Source: Prinia subflava
Lineage: Eukaryota; Chordata; Aves; Passeriformes; Cisticolidae
Reading direction: 5' to 3'
Length of the DNA stretch: 64,000 nt
NCBI RefSeq assembly: GCF_021018805.1
Contig: NC_086248.1
Span: 58,595,485 to 58,659,484 of the forward strand
Below are positions 14,601-29,600 of this stretch, in pieces (position 1 is the first letter of the stretch; each line of letters begins with the position of its first letter). The notes below the pieces were generated by a model. It did not search any database, was not told where the DNA came from, and was given only the letters and a program-made list of their open reading frames with translations. The position numbers were made by a program, and so were the translations under genes.

Positions 14601-17600
14601 TAGAACTTCTCATTTGAAAAAAATTGCTCAGTGAAGATTAGAAGATGTTATACTGCCTATGTCTATTTTCTTACATGATCTGCAAAAGAAAGGCTTGAAA
14701 TTCATAAAGAAACTTGAGTCTTGCCTTCATGCACCATCTTAAATGATTCGTATTCTCCATCTGGAAATTACTGGATTGTTGTTTTAGATATTAGAAGATC
14801 ATCCAAAAATCTCTGTTAAGAGTTTAAGTAAACTAAATCACACCACTGCATTTTAAAATATTTTGAAATTTAGCAAACAACTCTGTGATGCCTTTTCACT
14901 TCAGAGGTAATATGAGAACAAAGTATCAGGTGCCTACATGGTGTTGATAACTTTTCATTTGTCTAGTCATGAGGTTTAGTAAGCAATAAAAACTCTGAAG
15001 CTACTTCATCTTAGAGGCAATAGGAACAAATATCTGGAGGTTTCCTTCCTTTTTTATTTCTCTATTTTTCTGAAATTATGTGAAGTTTTAAAGCTATGCA
15101 ATTGCTTTGGACTAAAAATAGTTCTTAGAACATCAAGTGACTTTTCAAGCTAACCTCTCAGTAGACTTTAAGCTGCATTACAAGCCAGAAATCTTTGAAG
15201 CTTATCATGTTTAATTTGCACAGCAAAGCCAAGAAAAGAAGTAAAAGAAAAGGGGGGGAGGGAGTCACAGCAGGGCAAACAAATTCAAAACCAGTCAGTC
15301 ACATTACATAGTTGGGTTTCTTGTATGTATTCGGTTCTCCACATGCTAGTTTGACCTAAAGAATGACCAAAAGCAACTGTTAAATACAATGAATTAGTGG
15401 CAATGAGCAGACCAAGATGCTAAAAGTAAAAATCTAGGGCAAGACTGAAGTTAAACAGATTTTTTGCTTATATAATATTTTCTTTGGTATAATAATGCCA
15501 TCATTAAAAAATGTTTCCTTACGTCATCTGTTCACTCTGTTGTGCACACTGTGAAGAAGCACATATTTAGGATTATTCCTTGGCTGGGGAGAGTAATCCT
15601 GCCCCAGACCATACACAATCTAAACAGACTGGAAACAGGAATAGACTATATCCAGACCAAGCTAATCATCTACCTGTTTTATTATTGTTCTTTCAGTGAA
15701 GATAATGACGTTAGGATAGTTTTACCATAAAACCATGTTAACTCGAAAACTACCAACTAAAGCTTTCTAGACAGTTCTTTATTTTGGAGCTGTAATTCCA
15801 TTTACTGACTAAAGATGAATAACTCAAACTGTATCAGTGCAACACACTCACTCTTTTTCCCAGTTGCATAAAATTGCTATGAAATCCCCAAACTCCTGCC
15901 CACCATGAAAACAGCTGGAAGGAGGCACTCACCCGAATGTTGATCTGTTTGTCATGGAGCACTTTCTGCAGCTCCAGAAGGCTGCCCTTCAGTGTCCTGA
16001 GCTTCACAGCCAGCTGCTCTGCCTCGTCCTTGGTGTGAGCCTTCCCTTCCATAAGCAAGTTCTCGTTGTGCACAGACAACTCTGACAAGGCTACCACCTT
16101 CTGTTCTATTTCAACCAACATGTTCTGGAGCAGCAAAAACAGAGACCCAAATTCATACATTTTCCAGCACTTGTCACGTTTTCAGGCAAGACGACCTGTG
16201 GCCTACCTCACCCGTTGCCAAATTAAGAGATACTCAGATTATCATTGCTTTGCCTTCCAGTCCCATTCAGAGTTCTTTAGAATATGCTTGCAAATGTTTG
16301 TATTTGCCATTTCAGTTTGCAACCTTTTTCAAAAGAAGGAAATGAAAAAGTTTCTTGAAACAAATAATTTGTTGTAGAGGAGATGCTCTTTATTTGCATA
16401 TTAAAGGTAAGGATGGCTAAGAAGCTGGACTGACATCCATTAATGACAAGAAATGAAGCACGCAGCCAGAGTTACTTCTTTCCTCTTCTTTCATTTACGT
16501 GTAGTCAAGTGCTTCCTACCTCCTCCTGTGTGTTCTCTGGCTGTGTTGATAAGCTTCTCTTCTCACTATTTGCTTTTTCTGATTGGTGCATGACGGACTT
16601 AAGGATTTCTGTATAATCCTCTTTAGTCTAAAGAGAGACTTAAAGTGACAAATCTCTGGTATGTTTATTCTCAAAAGCTACTTCCCTGACATTCCATTAA
16701 CCATTCATATATTAGAGACATCATGCGTATTTTGATCTCCCAGATTCAATGCTCAAACAAGTCTTGCTCAAAAACCTAGCCTGACATCAAATGCTTTTGC
16801 TTTTATAGCAACTGTCAAGAATGAATTTAGAAATATTTCTCCTGAAGGAATATGTGCAGAATAAGATCAGCAGAGTCTCTAAAAAGTGGAAAAAATATAT
16901 AAAATTCACTGCATTAAGATTTTAAGAAGCAGCAAAAGAACAGCAGTACTAACTTTTCCACAAAGTTAACTTTTCTTTTTGAGTTTCCCACAGACTATAT
17001 TAAAAAATACTGCTTTGTTAAAGTTCATAGGGTTTATCTACATCCAACAAAGATCTCTCCAGAACAGGTGATGAAAGAACACTTGAGGCTAAGCTGACTA
17101 AAAATTTAAATGATGAAGTGTTGTCAGTGAAAATTCTTCAGACTTGCATGAAAAGTAACTCCCATTCATTCTAAAATAATTGAGATCCTCATTCTTTAAT
17201 AAGAAAAGGTGTCATTTGTCCATCGGTCTCTTGTCCCCTTTGTAATTTTAATTATAATGATCATATAATTCTAAATGATCATTTAAAATAGAAAATTCCC
17301 CCTAATTTGAGAACCTGCGTGTTATGAATGATCTAAGTCTTGTTAATAGAAGTATTAGCAAAAACTCTTATTGCAGCAACATGTCTTTCCTTGGTTGTTT
17401 TGGTATTCTGAGTTGACTAATATTCAAGCCATAAAACTGGTAAACATGGATGATTATCCTTTATTTTTGCATACATGTGAGGATTATTCCTGAAGAAAAC
17501 ACAGCACTATCCCAGTCATCACTACCAGTGCCAGTATGTTCTTCAGCTGGAAAAGGACATGTAGGAAAGTACACTGCAGATGTTTTCACACCTATCAGGT

Positions 17601-20600
17601 GAGCTGTTCAACAATTTCAGCTTGAGGGGAGCAAAAACAGTAAGGGAAGCAAACACACACAACGCCTTTAAAGCTAAACAAAACTACATCAGAAAGATGT
17701 GGGACTTCAAATCTTTCTGCAGTCAGGACATTTTGTTTTCCTACTGCTATATTCACATGGACTTTCTGAAGTGCTGTTTGTAATCCTTAATGAGAAAGAA
17801 CAGGCCATATTTTGTTTCACAAATCTTTGAAGAAGCTTACCAAGCATATAAAAGATGCTAAAGAGCTCAGAAACTTCTCCACAAATATGCTGGCTCCTTC
17901 AACTCAATAACTGCCATAGTGTTTTACCTGACAGTCCACCAGCTGCGCTTCCATGTCCATGGGTTCCTCAGCAGGAAGCAGAGCAGTGTCCAGCGTTGCC
18001 CGGGTACTGAGCAGCCAGTGGTCAAGCTCATCAGCCTCACAGCGGTACCTCTGAAGAGCCTGCTCCTGCCGCTGCTCTTCCAGCTGCTCATTCAGCTTTT
18101 CCTACAGGTACAAATTGTATCGTACTTTTCAGGAGAAATAAACCATAACAGTCACCTCAAAAAAGTTGTTCCTCTCTACTTTGCACAAATCCCACGCAGG
18201 ATTTCTAAGCCACAGTAAGACTTATCTTTTACAAAATATTATTTCTTTCAATTGATGAGTTTATTTTTCTGATGACTGAAATTCTGAATTTCAGTTCAGC
18301 CACTTTATTTCTACTTTCTCCAGTAGAATTCTGCTATTACAGCTTTCTAAAGGTGAAGTCTATTCTGTCTCCTTTTGCTGCTCTCCTGTGGGTTTCCCCC
18401 CACACTGATTCAGTTTCCTCTATTAGTACAGCACTGTTTGCTTAGGGAGAAAGATGCACATGGAGAAAAGGAATACACGGAGCTGAGAATGGTTTGCAGG
18501 GAAAGGAGAGCAACTTTGCCTTTTTTGGCAGCAGGTTTTTAGGCAGCTTTATCATCTCTCAAGAGAGGCACAAGAGGAGTCCTTCAAGGACCAAAGTACG
18601 GGTGGGCCCTTGATACAGCCCGGCTGCTGCATCAGCATCACAGCAACACATACACTGCGGTGTCGCAATGAAGTAGAGGGGACTCAGTTTCTTCACGCAG
18701 GAAAAGCCAATTCTTTATTCAAACAATTCATTTTTATGCAGTTTTCAGAGACTAGTGCCACACCCCAATTGCCTAGTGCCAATTTTTTGCCACTCAGTTC
18801 ATTGGTTAAAAGGTGTATTTGGGTGTACGTGCTAAGACTCTCTCTTTTACGCAGTAGTTTACGTATTTCTTCGTGCATTCTCATGGGACAGATCTGTTTT
18901 TTATGTAAGTGCAAACTTACCTTCCCTACTAAAATAGGTTGTTGTGTTAACCACCCTCGTTTTTCCTTACGGGTCCTGCTAGCTTAGACTAGCAGGACCT
19001 AAACCATATTTTACAAGACTTGTCTTTCATAATATCTCTGTCTGCAACACCCCAGGTCCATCCATCAGCTCACCCATCCACTGGAAAGACAGGGAGTGAT
19101 CACCAAATCTAGTTCACCCTTTAATTGTTCCATATGGATTTGAAAACTGGGTGAACAGCTGCAGCCAGGGGACAGTGATCAGTGGCACTAAGTCTAGTGA
19201 ATGGCCAGTAATGAGCCTCAACAAGTTTGCTGATGGCACAAAATGGGAGGAGTGGCTGATAGGCAGAGGGCTATTCTGCCATCTAGATGGACCCTGAAAG
19301 GCTATAACAATGAGCTGACCTGACAGCAAGAAAGGAAAGTGTGAAGCCCTGTACCTGCAGGGGAGCAATCCCATGCATCAGTACAGGCTGGAGGCCAAAC
19401 AGATGGGAAGCAGCTTGGCAGAAAAGAACCAGGGGGTCCTGGTGGACACCAGGTTGAACATGATTCAGCAATGGGGAAGAGAAGTCCAGTGGTGCTTGGG
19501 GCTGATTTAGGAGTGTTCTCACCAGGATGAGGTAGGTGATCCTGCCCCTCTACTTAACACTGGTGAGTCCACACCTGGAGTACTGTGTCTTGTTCTGTGC
19601 TCCCTGATACAGGAGAGATACTGAGTTCTGGAGACAATAGAGGGGATTTTGTGAGTAAGAAAACAAACAGGATGCTCAGGGCATACTTAGTTGTATCAGA
19701 TAATGTGAAACCTAAGCATGGTGCAAATATTATGAAACGAGGGGAAAAGATTGTATTGGATCTGGCTAGGATGGAGTTAACTTCACTGCAGTCTGTACAG
19801 TGCTTTGCAGCTGTGGTTAAATCTGTGCTGATAACACAGCCATGTTATGGCTCCTGCTGAGCACAGCATAAAGGCTTTCTATCTGCCCCTCACAAAGGCC
19901 AATGGGCTGGGCTGGGCAGAAGGCTGGGAGAGGAGATAGCCAGGACAGCGAATCTGAACTGACCGAAGGGATACTCCACACCAGATGAGATCATGCTCAT
20001 CAATAAAAGCCCAGGGAAAGGGAGGGAAGGCCTTTGTGGTTATGGTGTTTGTCTTCCCAAGAAACACATGCAGAGCTTTCCAGGAAAGTAGCTAAACATC
20101 TGCCTGCTGATTGGGTAGTAGTGAATAAGTTCCTCACTCCCTGCTTGCATGCACAGCTTTTCCTTACCCTGTTTAAGCTGTCATTATCTTGATCCATTAG
20201 TCTTTTTGTCTGCTGTCTATTTTTAACCCATCTCAGGAGAGAGGAGTGAGGGTGGGTAGCTGCTGGCAGGGTCAACCTACAACCTTTTATACAGAAATTC
20301 AGACTCAAATGTTCAGGACAACTTCCTCACACAGAGAAGAGTTTGCACAGCTTTTCTGCATGCTCAATTTCAATAAAAAATTAAATATTGCTGTTAGAAT
20401 AATTTAAAGAATAATGATAGTTGGTAGATGTCCTAAATACTCCAGGCCTGAACAGTTCTCAAATGCTAGTTACGTAAATTAAGAACACTATTATCAGTCC
20501 ACACCCTCAACTGCAAAATATTTTCATTACCTGTTTTATCTTTATTTTTACATTTACTTCCCCACGGTATTCTGGAAGATTTTTTTCTGTGCAATCAGAG

Positions 20601-23600
20601 CTATGAATTACACAGGTTAAATTACTGAATGGTGTCTACATACCATATGTATTTCCTAGCCAGGATTATTAGGGAATACTTGTGTTATAGTGTCAGAGTT
20701 AAGAGTAATATATTTGACTTATGCTTTACCTTAAAATTATTTGTTAGCATTTCTTAACTACTACCAAGATGTTTGTTAGATCCTGTATGGGGTGCAAGCA
20801 ATAAACAGCTAGACACCCTATTCTACAACCTCTTATTTTTAATTAAAAGCTATTTTTCTTCTGGGAAGGAAAAGCTTAGCACAACTTTATGATTTTAAGA
20901 CTAACAAAGATATTTTCTAATGATCTGTTCACTGTCCCAGGTGACTGGGCAGAACTGAAGCAGGTGAAGCACCCTGAGACTCTCCTGTAATCCAGTGTCC
21001 TGGTTTAACCCCAGCTGGGAGCTAAGCACCACACCTTAGATCCACACAGCCAATTCTCACTCTGCTTCTCTGAATCAACTGATGATGGAAAATACGAAGG
21101 CAGTGGTTGCTGTGTTTGTGAATTCACTGCTGCAATTCTCAACAGTACAGAAATAAAGCTGCCCTGTAGTGTTCAAAGTAGCCAAACTGTAACCAGTTTT
21201 AGCATGATTGAATGTTCTCACCTGTATAATATACAGCAACATTCCCATTTGTGAAGGGCTTGTAAAAATCTCCTTAGTATTAAAGGAGTTTTGGTAAAGT
21301 TGATAGGCAAAGAAATAAAGGGGTGCATCTTCCATGAAAAAAAGTTTGCATGTAAATCACTACGAAGATGAGTGTAGACAACACAAAGATTTGGAAGAGG
21401 AGCCGTTTCTTGTTTTAAGTTTTCCCTCTTCTCTTGTCTCGCAGCTTGAAGAGGTGACTCCTCAAAAGTTTACTGTAGACACTGTGGCTTTTAATATCTG
21501 CACTTCATTTATACACACATACACAAATATATATATAGAGAGAGTGCATATATATATATACACATCCATATGGATGTATATATAGCCAGAAGAAACTCAG
21601 AGCATATATAATATATGCATGTTCCAAGTTCTTTCTCGCTGCTTATCATTTACCATTAAGATAAGGGGCTTGCTAAAAAAAGAATGGTAATTTATTACTG
21701 AAAGGAATTGTGAGAAAGACGCAGAAATGAAAACTGCTTTTCTTTTTTTTTTTTATGGTGACTAAAACTATTGGTGATGTTTTTTCTTGTACCTCTAATA
21801 GCTGTCGTTTTCCCGATGCCTTCATTCGGATTGTGGCCATTCTTTCTGCCAAGACAGTGAGGGTGGACTGCAGTGCCATTTGATCAGCACCTTCTGCATC
21901 CAGCGGTTCTGAAACAAGCTCCTGGGCCAATGATGTCTGAAGCTCACTGATTTCTTCTTGCAACATTAAAATCTCATCCATCAAAGCCTATTTAGAAAAG
22001 AGAGCAGAGAATGCATTTGCTTCATTTGCCAGCAAGAAGGAAGTATTTCATGAGACATAGACTAAATACAAAATTCAAGACAACTATCCCAGGGGAGCAC
22101 CAGGAACACAGAGTAGAGCAGAGTTATCACTACCAGTGTGCCAGAGACAGTATTCCATAAGGACTGAGTCCTGCTTTTAGATGCTTGAGTTAGGATAGTG
22201 TATCAGACTTAATTACATATTGAATTTCAAACATATCACAAGGAATTATTTTGGACATTGGAAATTTATTCTTCCAATATATTATCTGTAGGGCATTCTA
22301 GTACTCGTAGTAAAGATAAGTAAGTGAGCAAGTAAGTGAGCAAGTAAGTGAGTGTGTGTTTGTAGAGAGAAAAACAGGGGCATGTTTTAGCTTACAATGA
22401 ACATCCAGCAACAGATGCCAATATTCAGAGATTTATTCCATGGTGCAAAATAACTTCCTACTTTTATCCTATGAACCAGTTTTCAAGATACCTATAAAAG
22501 AATGGTATCACACATCTATTGCTGGATGTTCCTTGTCCACTCAGAAAGTTTTAGGTTGGAAGCTAAAACATGCCCTTATTTGTCTCTCACAAACACACAC
22601 TCATTATCTGGCCACACCAGATAGGCCCAAGCAATCATATAGAAGGTTTAGGTGATTAAAACTTAGACATATGTCAGATGCATTACTTAATAAAGTATTC
22701 TCTTATTATTCAGATCATTATTTCTTGAGACTTCCCTTGGAGGGAATTTTTGTGTGCTTTTGGTATGTTTTGTTTAACAAGGCGAAAAATTTATTTTGAT
22801 CAATATACAATGCATCAGTATTGGTTATGATCTTAGTAAATTTGGCAACACTGTAAGTATTCTTCAGCAAGGATGCTGAAGAACAGTATGTATAGCTATC
22901 ACTGGAAACAATCTTGGACAAAAGCATTTGCTCAAATTTTCGATTGGACTCTTATGATCTACTTCTTTCGAGAAGGCTCCTTATTAGAAGAATCCCCATT
23001 ACACCACCTTTAGAACAGCAGGAAGGACAGAAAGGCAAGACATACAGTTAACAGAGAAGGTTCATGTAATAAATGCATATGTTTGAGGTATCCAGCCATG
23101 AAGAAAGTTACTGTCTAAAAAACAGAAGAAAAGATATGCAGGCAATGTGCACTCTCCCTCTCCTCACATGTAAGATTTTACCTGATGTTCAGCCATCTGG
23201 CTCTCTGGGCTTTTGGCCGGTTCCAAACTCTCATTTAGTTTGATTTCAGTGGTTTCCATTTTCGTGGATATAGACTGGAGTGTGTCCTGATACTTCTGTT
23301 GACGCTCAAGAGCTTCATAGAGTGTGCGCTGCTTTTCACTGATCTGCAGAAGAGAGGAAGGTATAAATTCTGACCTCTGACACAGGATTTGCTGTTTAGT
23401 CTGCTTCACATTTCCCTAAGCTTAAGAGACTAAAGCAGAAAAACTTGCAACAAGTTTTCAGGAGTATAAATTGCAATGCAAGACACCCATATTAAAAATA
23501 GTAATTTACTTAAATTTCATTGTAAAATTCTAGGTTCTGCTGCTTAGAAGAAATGGATATTAATAAAGCAGGGAAAACCTATGCACATTCTCACACATTA

Positions 23601-26600
23601 TCTTAGATTTCATGCACCCAAACATGGATGTGCACTATTTCCCAGACACATAGTTCTTAATATCCCATAACAGCTATGGCACCTCTGAAAGGAATTAAAA
23701 TTATAGCATGTGATCAAGACTCTGACCATTTTCATAAATCACTGAATGATTATGCTGAAAACGTATAGAGAAATATGTTGATTCAGTATTTGGAGAAACC
23801 AGATTCTTAGGCCTTTTTTGCCTGCTCATCCAGCATGATTGGCTATCCCTACTAGATTATGGAATAATCTGTCAATAGCCAATATTTCTGAAGCCAACTA
23901 TCGGTTTTAATGGTTCTTATTTTTATTAATGGAGGTCCATCTTACACAAGCTTTCAAACAAAGAACAAAAATAGTATTTTACCACTAACAGTTCAAGTTA
24001 CCATCTGGAAACCAAAAACCTCAGAGAAGAATATTAGCTGAGCCAGTTATTTAAATTTTACTCCTTACAAGGTAGCCAACTATTTTGAAGTCTCCAGATG
24101 CAAACTTACCACATTTTTCAGTGTTTCCCAAGAACGCTGCAAATCATCCAATTTGGCACTAGCAGATGATTCTAAGCCTGGTTCGAAGAACTCCTGGGTG
24201 GCTGAGGTGCTGGGTTGAATTTTAGCAGCTTCTGTCTGCAACTGTTCAGCAGATAAGGCTTGGTAATAAGCAATGTCCTACAAGCACGAAGTACATTATT
24301 GCACTTTCAAAGAGAAAGACACTGCATACTATCCCTCCCATAGTGCCCCTCCGCATATGTCCATTAAAATAAAGCCCACAAACCAAAACCACCTGGAAAC
24401 CTCTTAATAACACAGTAAGTCAATATTTAACTGTAGCAGACTGAGCATGTTTTGGACCTTCATTATGAGGAAGATTTTGGACACATTTTTTTCATGTTCA
24501 AATTAGCTAGGAGGTACAGAAGGCAACTGTGGCAATCATGGAAAGGCTGGGAGGGGAAGTGCTATAAATGGGAGTGTTGTTCCAGCATCATTACAACTAC
24601 ACATGGGGGGAAAACCCATCACAAAAGACAGACAATGGTACTGTAGGTGGCAAATACCATCCTAATGAACACTATCACAGAGAGAGCTGCAGAAGAACCT
24701 AAAAGGAATATGCTGAAAGACTGGTAAATGAGGCAAGAATGAGCATGAAGCATCAGCTCACTGTAAGCTTTCAAACAAAGAGGGAGCCTCAACTAACTTA
24801 TAAAAGATATTGAGAAAAGGGACCAAAGGGGACCAAAAGGGACCAAAATGACCATTTGCCCATTGCTACAGAAATGGGCAAATGTTCAAACCACCAATGA
24901 AAATTCACAGTGGAATTATTTCTCACCAGAAGTTCTATACTTAGAGTATGGAGGATTCTTCAGCTGTTGCAGATGACAACTGAAAACATCTACAGAAAAT
25001 GCAGAATTAAGGAAACAAGTACAGTATCTATACTTAGGTCAGGAAAGCAGACTTGATGACAAGAATTATTTAAAACTGAAACCACATATGAGAGTTAGCA
25101 CCACATTATTTGGGAGGTGAAAAATGCTACCTCAAGGGAGGGTGCAAAGCAGACAGAACCAGGCTCTTCTCATTGGTGCCCACTGACAGCAACAGAGGCA
25201 ATGGGCACAAACTGACGCACAGGAGATTCTCTCTGAATACCAAGAAACATTTTATTCTGACAGGGTGACTGAGCACTGGGACAGGTTGCCCTGGGAAGCT
25301 GCAGGGTCTTCATCCTTAGAGATATTCATAATCAACCTTAATATAGTCCTGGACAACCTGCTGTACATGGCCCAGCCTAACAAAGGGTGTTGGGCCAGAT
25401 GATCCCTGGAGGTCCCTTCAACCTCAACCACTCTGTGGCTCTTTAGAGATATATAAAAGTTAGGTACTGAACAAGACTAATTCTGAGGTACTGGAGCTCA
25501 AAGTATAAGAAAGATCCTAATTTGGAACAGAATGCAAATACATTATCTAATACTGTATGTGAATAAAATCAGACAGGCTCTGGAAGTGCACAGAAACCAT
25601 ATCACTCCCATAAAACTGTCTGAAAGTGCACCTCCAATGAGGTACTTCTTTAGAGAAAATAATTGGGAAACTTGAAAAATTTAGTGATAAAATTGCTACA
25701 ATGTCTGGGAGCCAGCATGGAATAGGTAACAGCTTAGTACAGCATTTCAGAATTTTTCACTCTTACCACAAGTGATCTTTGCATGTAATGGTGAAAAATT
25801 GCACCAGTGGAGGCAACTTCTCATTTTACCTTGCCTGCAGCTACTCTCCATTTCCTTGCAAGTCCCCTCTCAAGATCAATGCTTCTTTGACCTCTTAATA
25901 TGGTTTTCAGAATAAAGGGCTTGTTTTCACAGAAAGGGAAAAGCAATCCCTTCCCCATCTTTTCAACTGCTTTCTGGAGTATACAACATAGCAGCTTCTC
26001 TTTGGCAGAGCTTTCACATGATGACAGCAGGAATCCAGATGTTCACGCAAATAAAAGATTTTGTTGCCCCTATAGAGGACCCAACAGCCCATGGCTGTTC
26101 TTATGACGAGTAGCCAATGAACATTAGCCAAGCTTTGTTGTTAGATGCAGGGGCAAAAGGGTGTGTTTGGATTATGTAAGATATGTAACAAGGGCTGGTG
26201 CACCCCAGATGAGTATCCGTAAGGGCAAGAGTAAGAATCCTTAAGTAGGCTGTGTACAAGGAGATAGAAAGGCATTTAACGGTGACCCACTGCATAAGAC
26301 TAGAATCACAGGATCAGCTGTGGCCTACAGGGCATGGTGCCAGCACTTCAGCTTTTCCAGTTCAACTGCTCTGCACTGCGTATCAGCAAACCAAGTTTTA
26401 AAAAGTGTGTCAAATTTTAATTGATTACATCTTTGAGTAAGTGCAGAGATTTAGCACCGAAGGATTCTCATTCAGTACTACAGCACAGATTGTCTGGTTT
26501 TGCTAAACATCAAAATTAACTGCATTTTAGGACTGTTAACATAATATTTTTATACATTATTAAATTCCTCAGTGATTCAAACATTAACATCTTTATAGTT

Positions 26601-29600
26601 GCTGGCACCCTGTTGTTTTTAGAGGAGTTTCAGAAAAAACACATTTTTTAACTTATGATAGTGCTAGAATTATCACTTTCTTGTATTTCTGGCCTTGTAT
26701 TAATCTATTTCAATACATAATCCCAATATTTCACTAATGAGCAGTTGCCACTTGTTTCATATTTTCACTACTTGTTAGAAATGTAAATAAAGTGTATAGA
26801 TGTCTGAATTAAGACTAGCTATGTTTCATCATTTAGAGATGCTAGGAAAATGATGAAACACTATAGGGTGTTAATCGGGATGAATTAAAAAGCAGTCTTA
26901 ACACATAACCTTTCCTTCCCCAACTGCCTCTTCAGAAGAGTTTTCAATTTTTTTCCAAACTAAACTCATGTTATTCTTCACTTTCTAGAGTTTCTGTTCA
27001 CATTTTTTTTTCTGGTAGTTTGCTGGTGATCTTCCGGTGAGAAATTAGTTCTTAACTCTGGCTACTTTTTAAAACAAAATATTTCCAATTATTTTGCTGA
27101 TTTGCTCTAAAAATGCAAAATGTTTATAATTTACATTTGAGCTCCTAGTTCACTAATGTCTAGGATATTTTTTTTAAACCAACCTTCTTTCCTGAAGTCT
27201 CCCTGGGCATTCATCATGACCAGAACTGGCAGTTTCACAGCTTCTTTAGTCTTAATCTCATGTGAGTGTGAGCCTAAGAATTTTGTAAGTAAACCACTGC
27301 ATTTTGGAATGTTCTTCCGCTTGTTGTTTAATACATGCAGTTCATTTCAACATTAACCACACTAAAGAAAACTTCAGCTCTAAGTTTTTAAGGTTGTTAC
27401 AACAGCATAAACTTTATCTCTTGCAAACAATCTTCTGCTAAATTAAAGACATAATATTTTTGTTCAATTTTGCCCTAGTAAATCACTTATTCTAAAACTT
27501 GTATTTTGGTTTCAGCTCATGGTGCAACTGCATGTTCACTGTGTTTTCTTTATTGTCTGAGTGACTGGAGCTGTTTGACATTTACATTTTCAGTGATAAG
27601 TAATGAACTGACATTGACTTTGCTGATTAGGAAGCAAGCTGCTTTTGCTCCCTTAACTCCTTCATTAATTAATGGTGTCATAAGACTTCTATGTTGAAGT
27701 ATATAGATGCCTTTCTACTGTAAGTAAACTTCACAGGGAGTTTTCTGATTATCTAAAATTATAGAAAACTAGAAAAATCCTTCTTCTGTATTATACAGCT
27801 TTTTTTAGTATGCCATTGATGACTTTGTCACCACTCTTACTATCTTACATTAGTATTTTTTCTTATGACTTATATTTAGCAACTTCTGTGGCAGCATATG
27901 CATTTCTGAAATTAGCAGAAGGAATCAACGAGCATCTTGCTTGAACTTGTCTAATTGTCTCAGCAGTGCAGCACAACATGGTCTAACCTTCATATCTGCA
28001 GTGGTCAATTTTGGAAGCAGTCACAAATGCAAAACCAACCAGTCAACCACAAAATCCAGAACATGATGAATTCAGTGAGGTGGTGACGGCTTTTAAGACT
28101 CTTTTCTAAACTTCTAAAGCATAACATTTTATGCGTGACTTTATGTGCACGATGCTCAATGTGATTGCTCAGTGTTCACATTTTAATCAATACTGATATA
28201 CACTTGCTCCTATCAGAAGTGCAAGAGCCCTCAGCTCTGATTTAAAAGCTAATGTCTGTTATTTCACTGATCTGCCTCACTGGCACTTAAAATAGACTGC
28301 CATGGAAATGAACAACGTTGGAATGAACAGTACATGAAAAAAAACCCACATGAAAATTAATAACTGAAATGATATTAAGTAGATGATACCCGGCTGTAAT
28401 TTCAGTGCCTCAATGGCAATGGTACAGGAAGATAGATGGATATGAACATGATGCAATGTTTCATTACTGGGAGTACAAAAAAGCATTTTTTCTCAGGATG
28501 CAAGATTCCATTGAGTACTACTGAGAAAATAAAAGTTATGTTATCAGTAGAAAACACTGGTGACGTTACAATTGTCACTTTTTTTTTTAATTAATGAAGA
28601 ACTGTAATATTCGATTTATACAATTGCAACTCAGAAGTCAGTATCTGTATCCACTTTGAACCTGAAGGTTCAGTTTGGTAAGAGGTAAAGCCTCAGTTTC
28701 TTGGAGCTATAGCTAAACATTATTTCAGAGGATTAAATAAACCACCTGTGGAATGGAACCATGTATGTCTGAGATAAAAGCTGAATGAATGCCAAGAGAA
28801 AGGTACCTGGTTAACAGAAGCATCTGTATTAGCCACAGGTGAGGGAGAGCGACAGGCAGGTGGAGAAGATATCTCACTGTTGGTTCCCTCCTCCCCAGAC
28901 TCCTCAGTGACAGGGGAGAGCAGCGTGTGACAGCGACCAGCAGTCATCTGCCACAGGAAAAGCAACCCCAGAGCACAGGAAGAAAATCAGTTACCTCAGC
29001 TGAGGCTTGACTTAGACTGAGATCAAAACAACACACGGCCAGAATTACCACAGCATTAATTAGTCATGCTTCATGCTCCTACATTTACCAGCTTAAAAAT
29101 CTGTTGAATAAATAGTCTCATTTACTTGTCATACCTCAGTATGAAAATGCTCTCCTGTGCCCTAATGCATTTTAAAAGACAATGTAGAGCAATCAACTCA
29201 GCAATAACAAATTCAGGTCTGCCTAAACACCTTCTAATATAATCTCTGCTGCATACAGAAATACTGTGGAGAGCTACAGAATATTGGACTATTTGTCTCA
29301 GTATCCACGTACAGCTAGAACAACAAGGAACAGAATTTTAATATAAAATACACACAACCCAGTATTCAAACGTAACCTTCTTCCTTCCCCAAAGTTGCTA
29401 TAGAGGGATAAATCCTGAAGTCTGACACTCAGACAAAAATCCCAGTAGCATCAGCAGAATGCTTGTAATGAGACCCAGTTAGAATCAAACAAAACCAAAG
29501 TAAGTCAAACATCAGGTCTATGGCAGTACTTAGCTTTCATTTCCAGTACACTGGAATACATCTGGGAATACAGCAGCATACTGTCAATTACCACATCAAC

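Noticed and set aside
26000..26300. Possible retroviral remnant
   Set aside because: An AATAAA and short open frames are present, but no LTR landmarks or ends could be supported.
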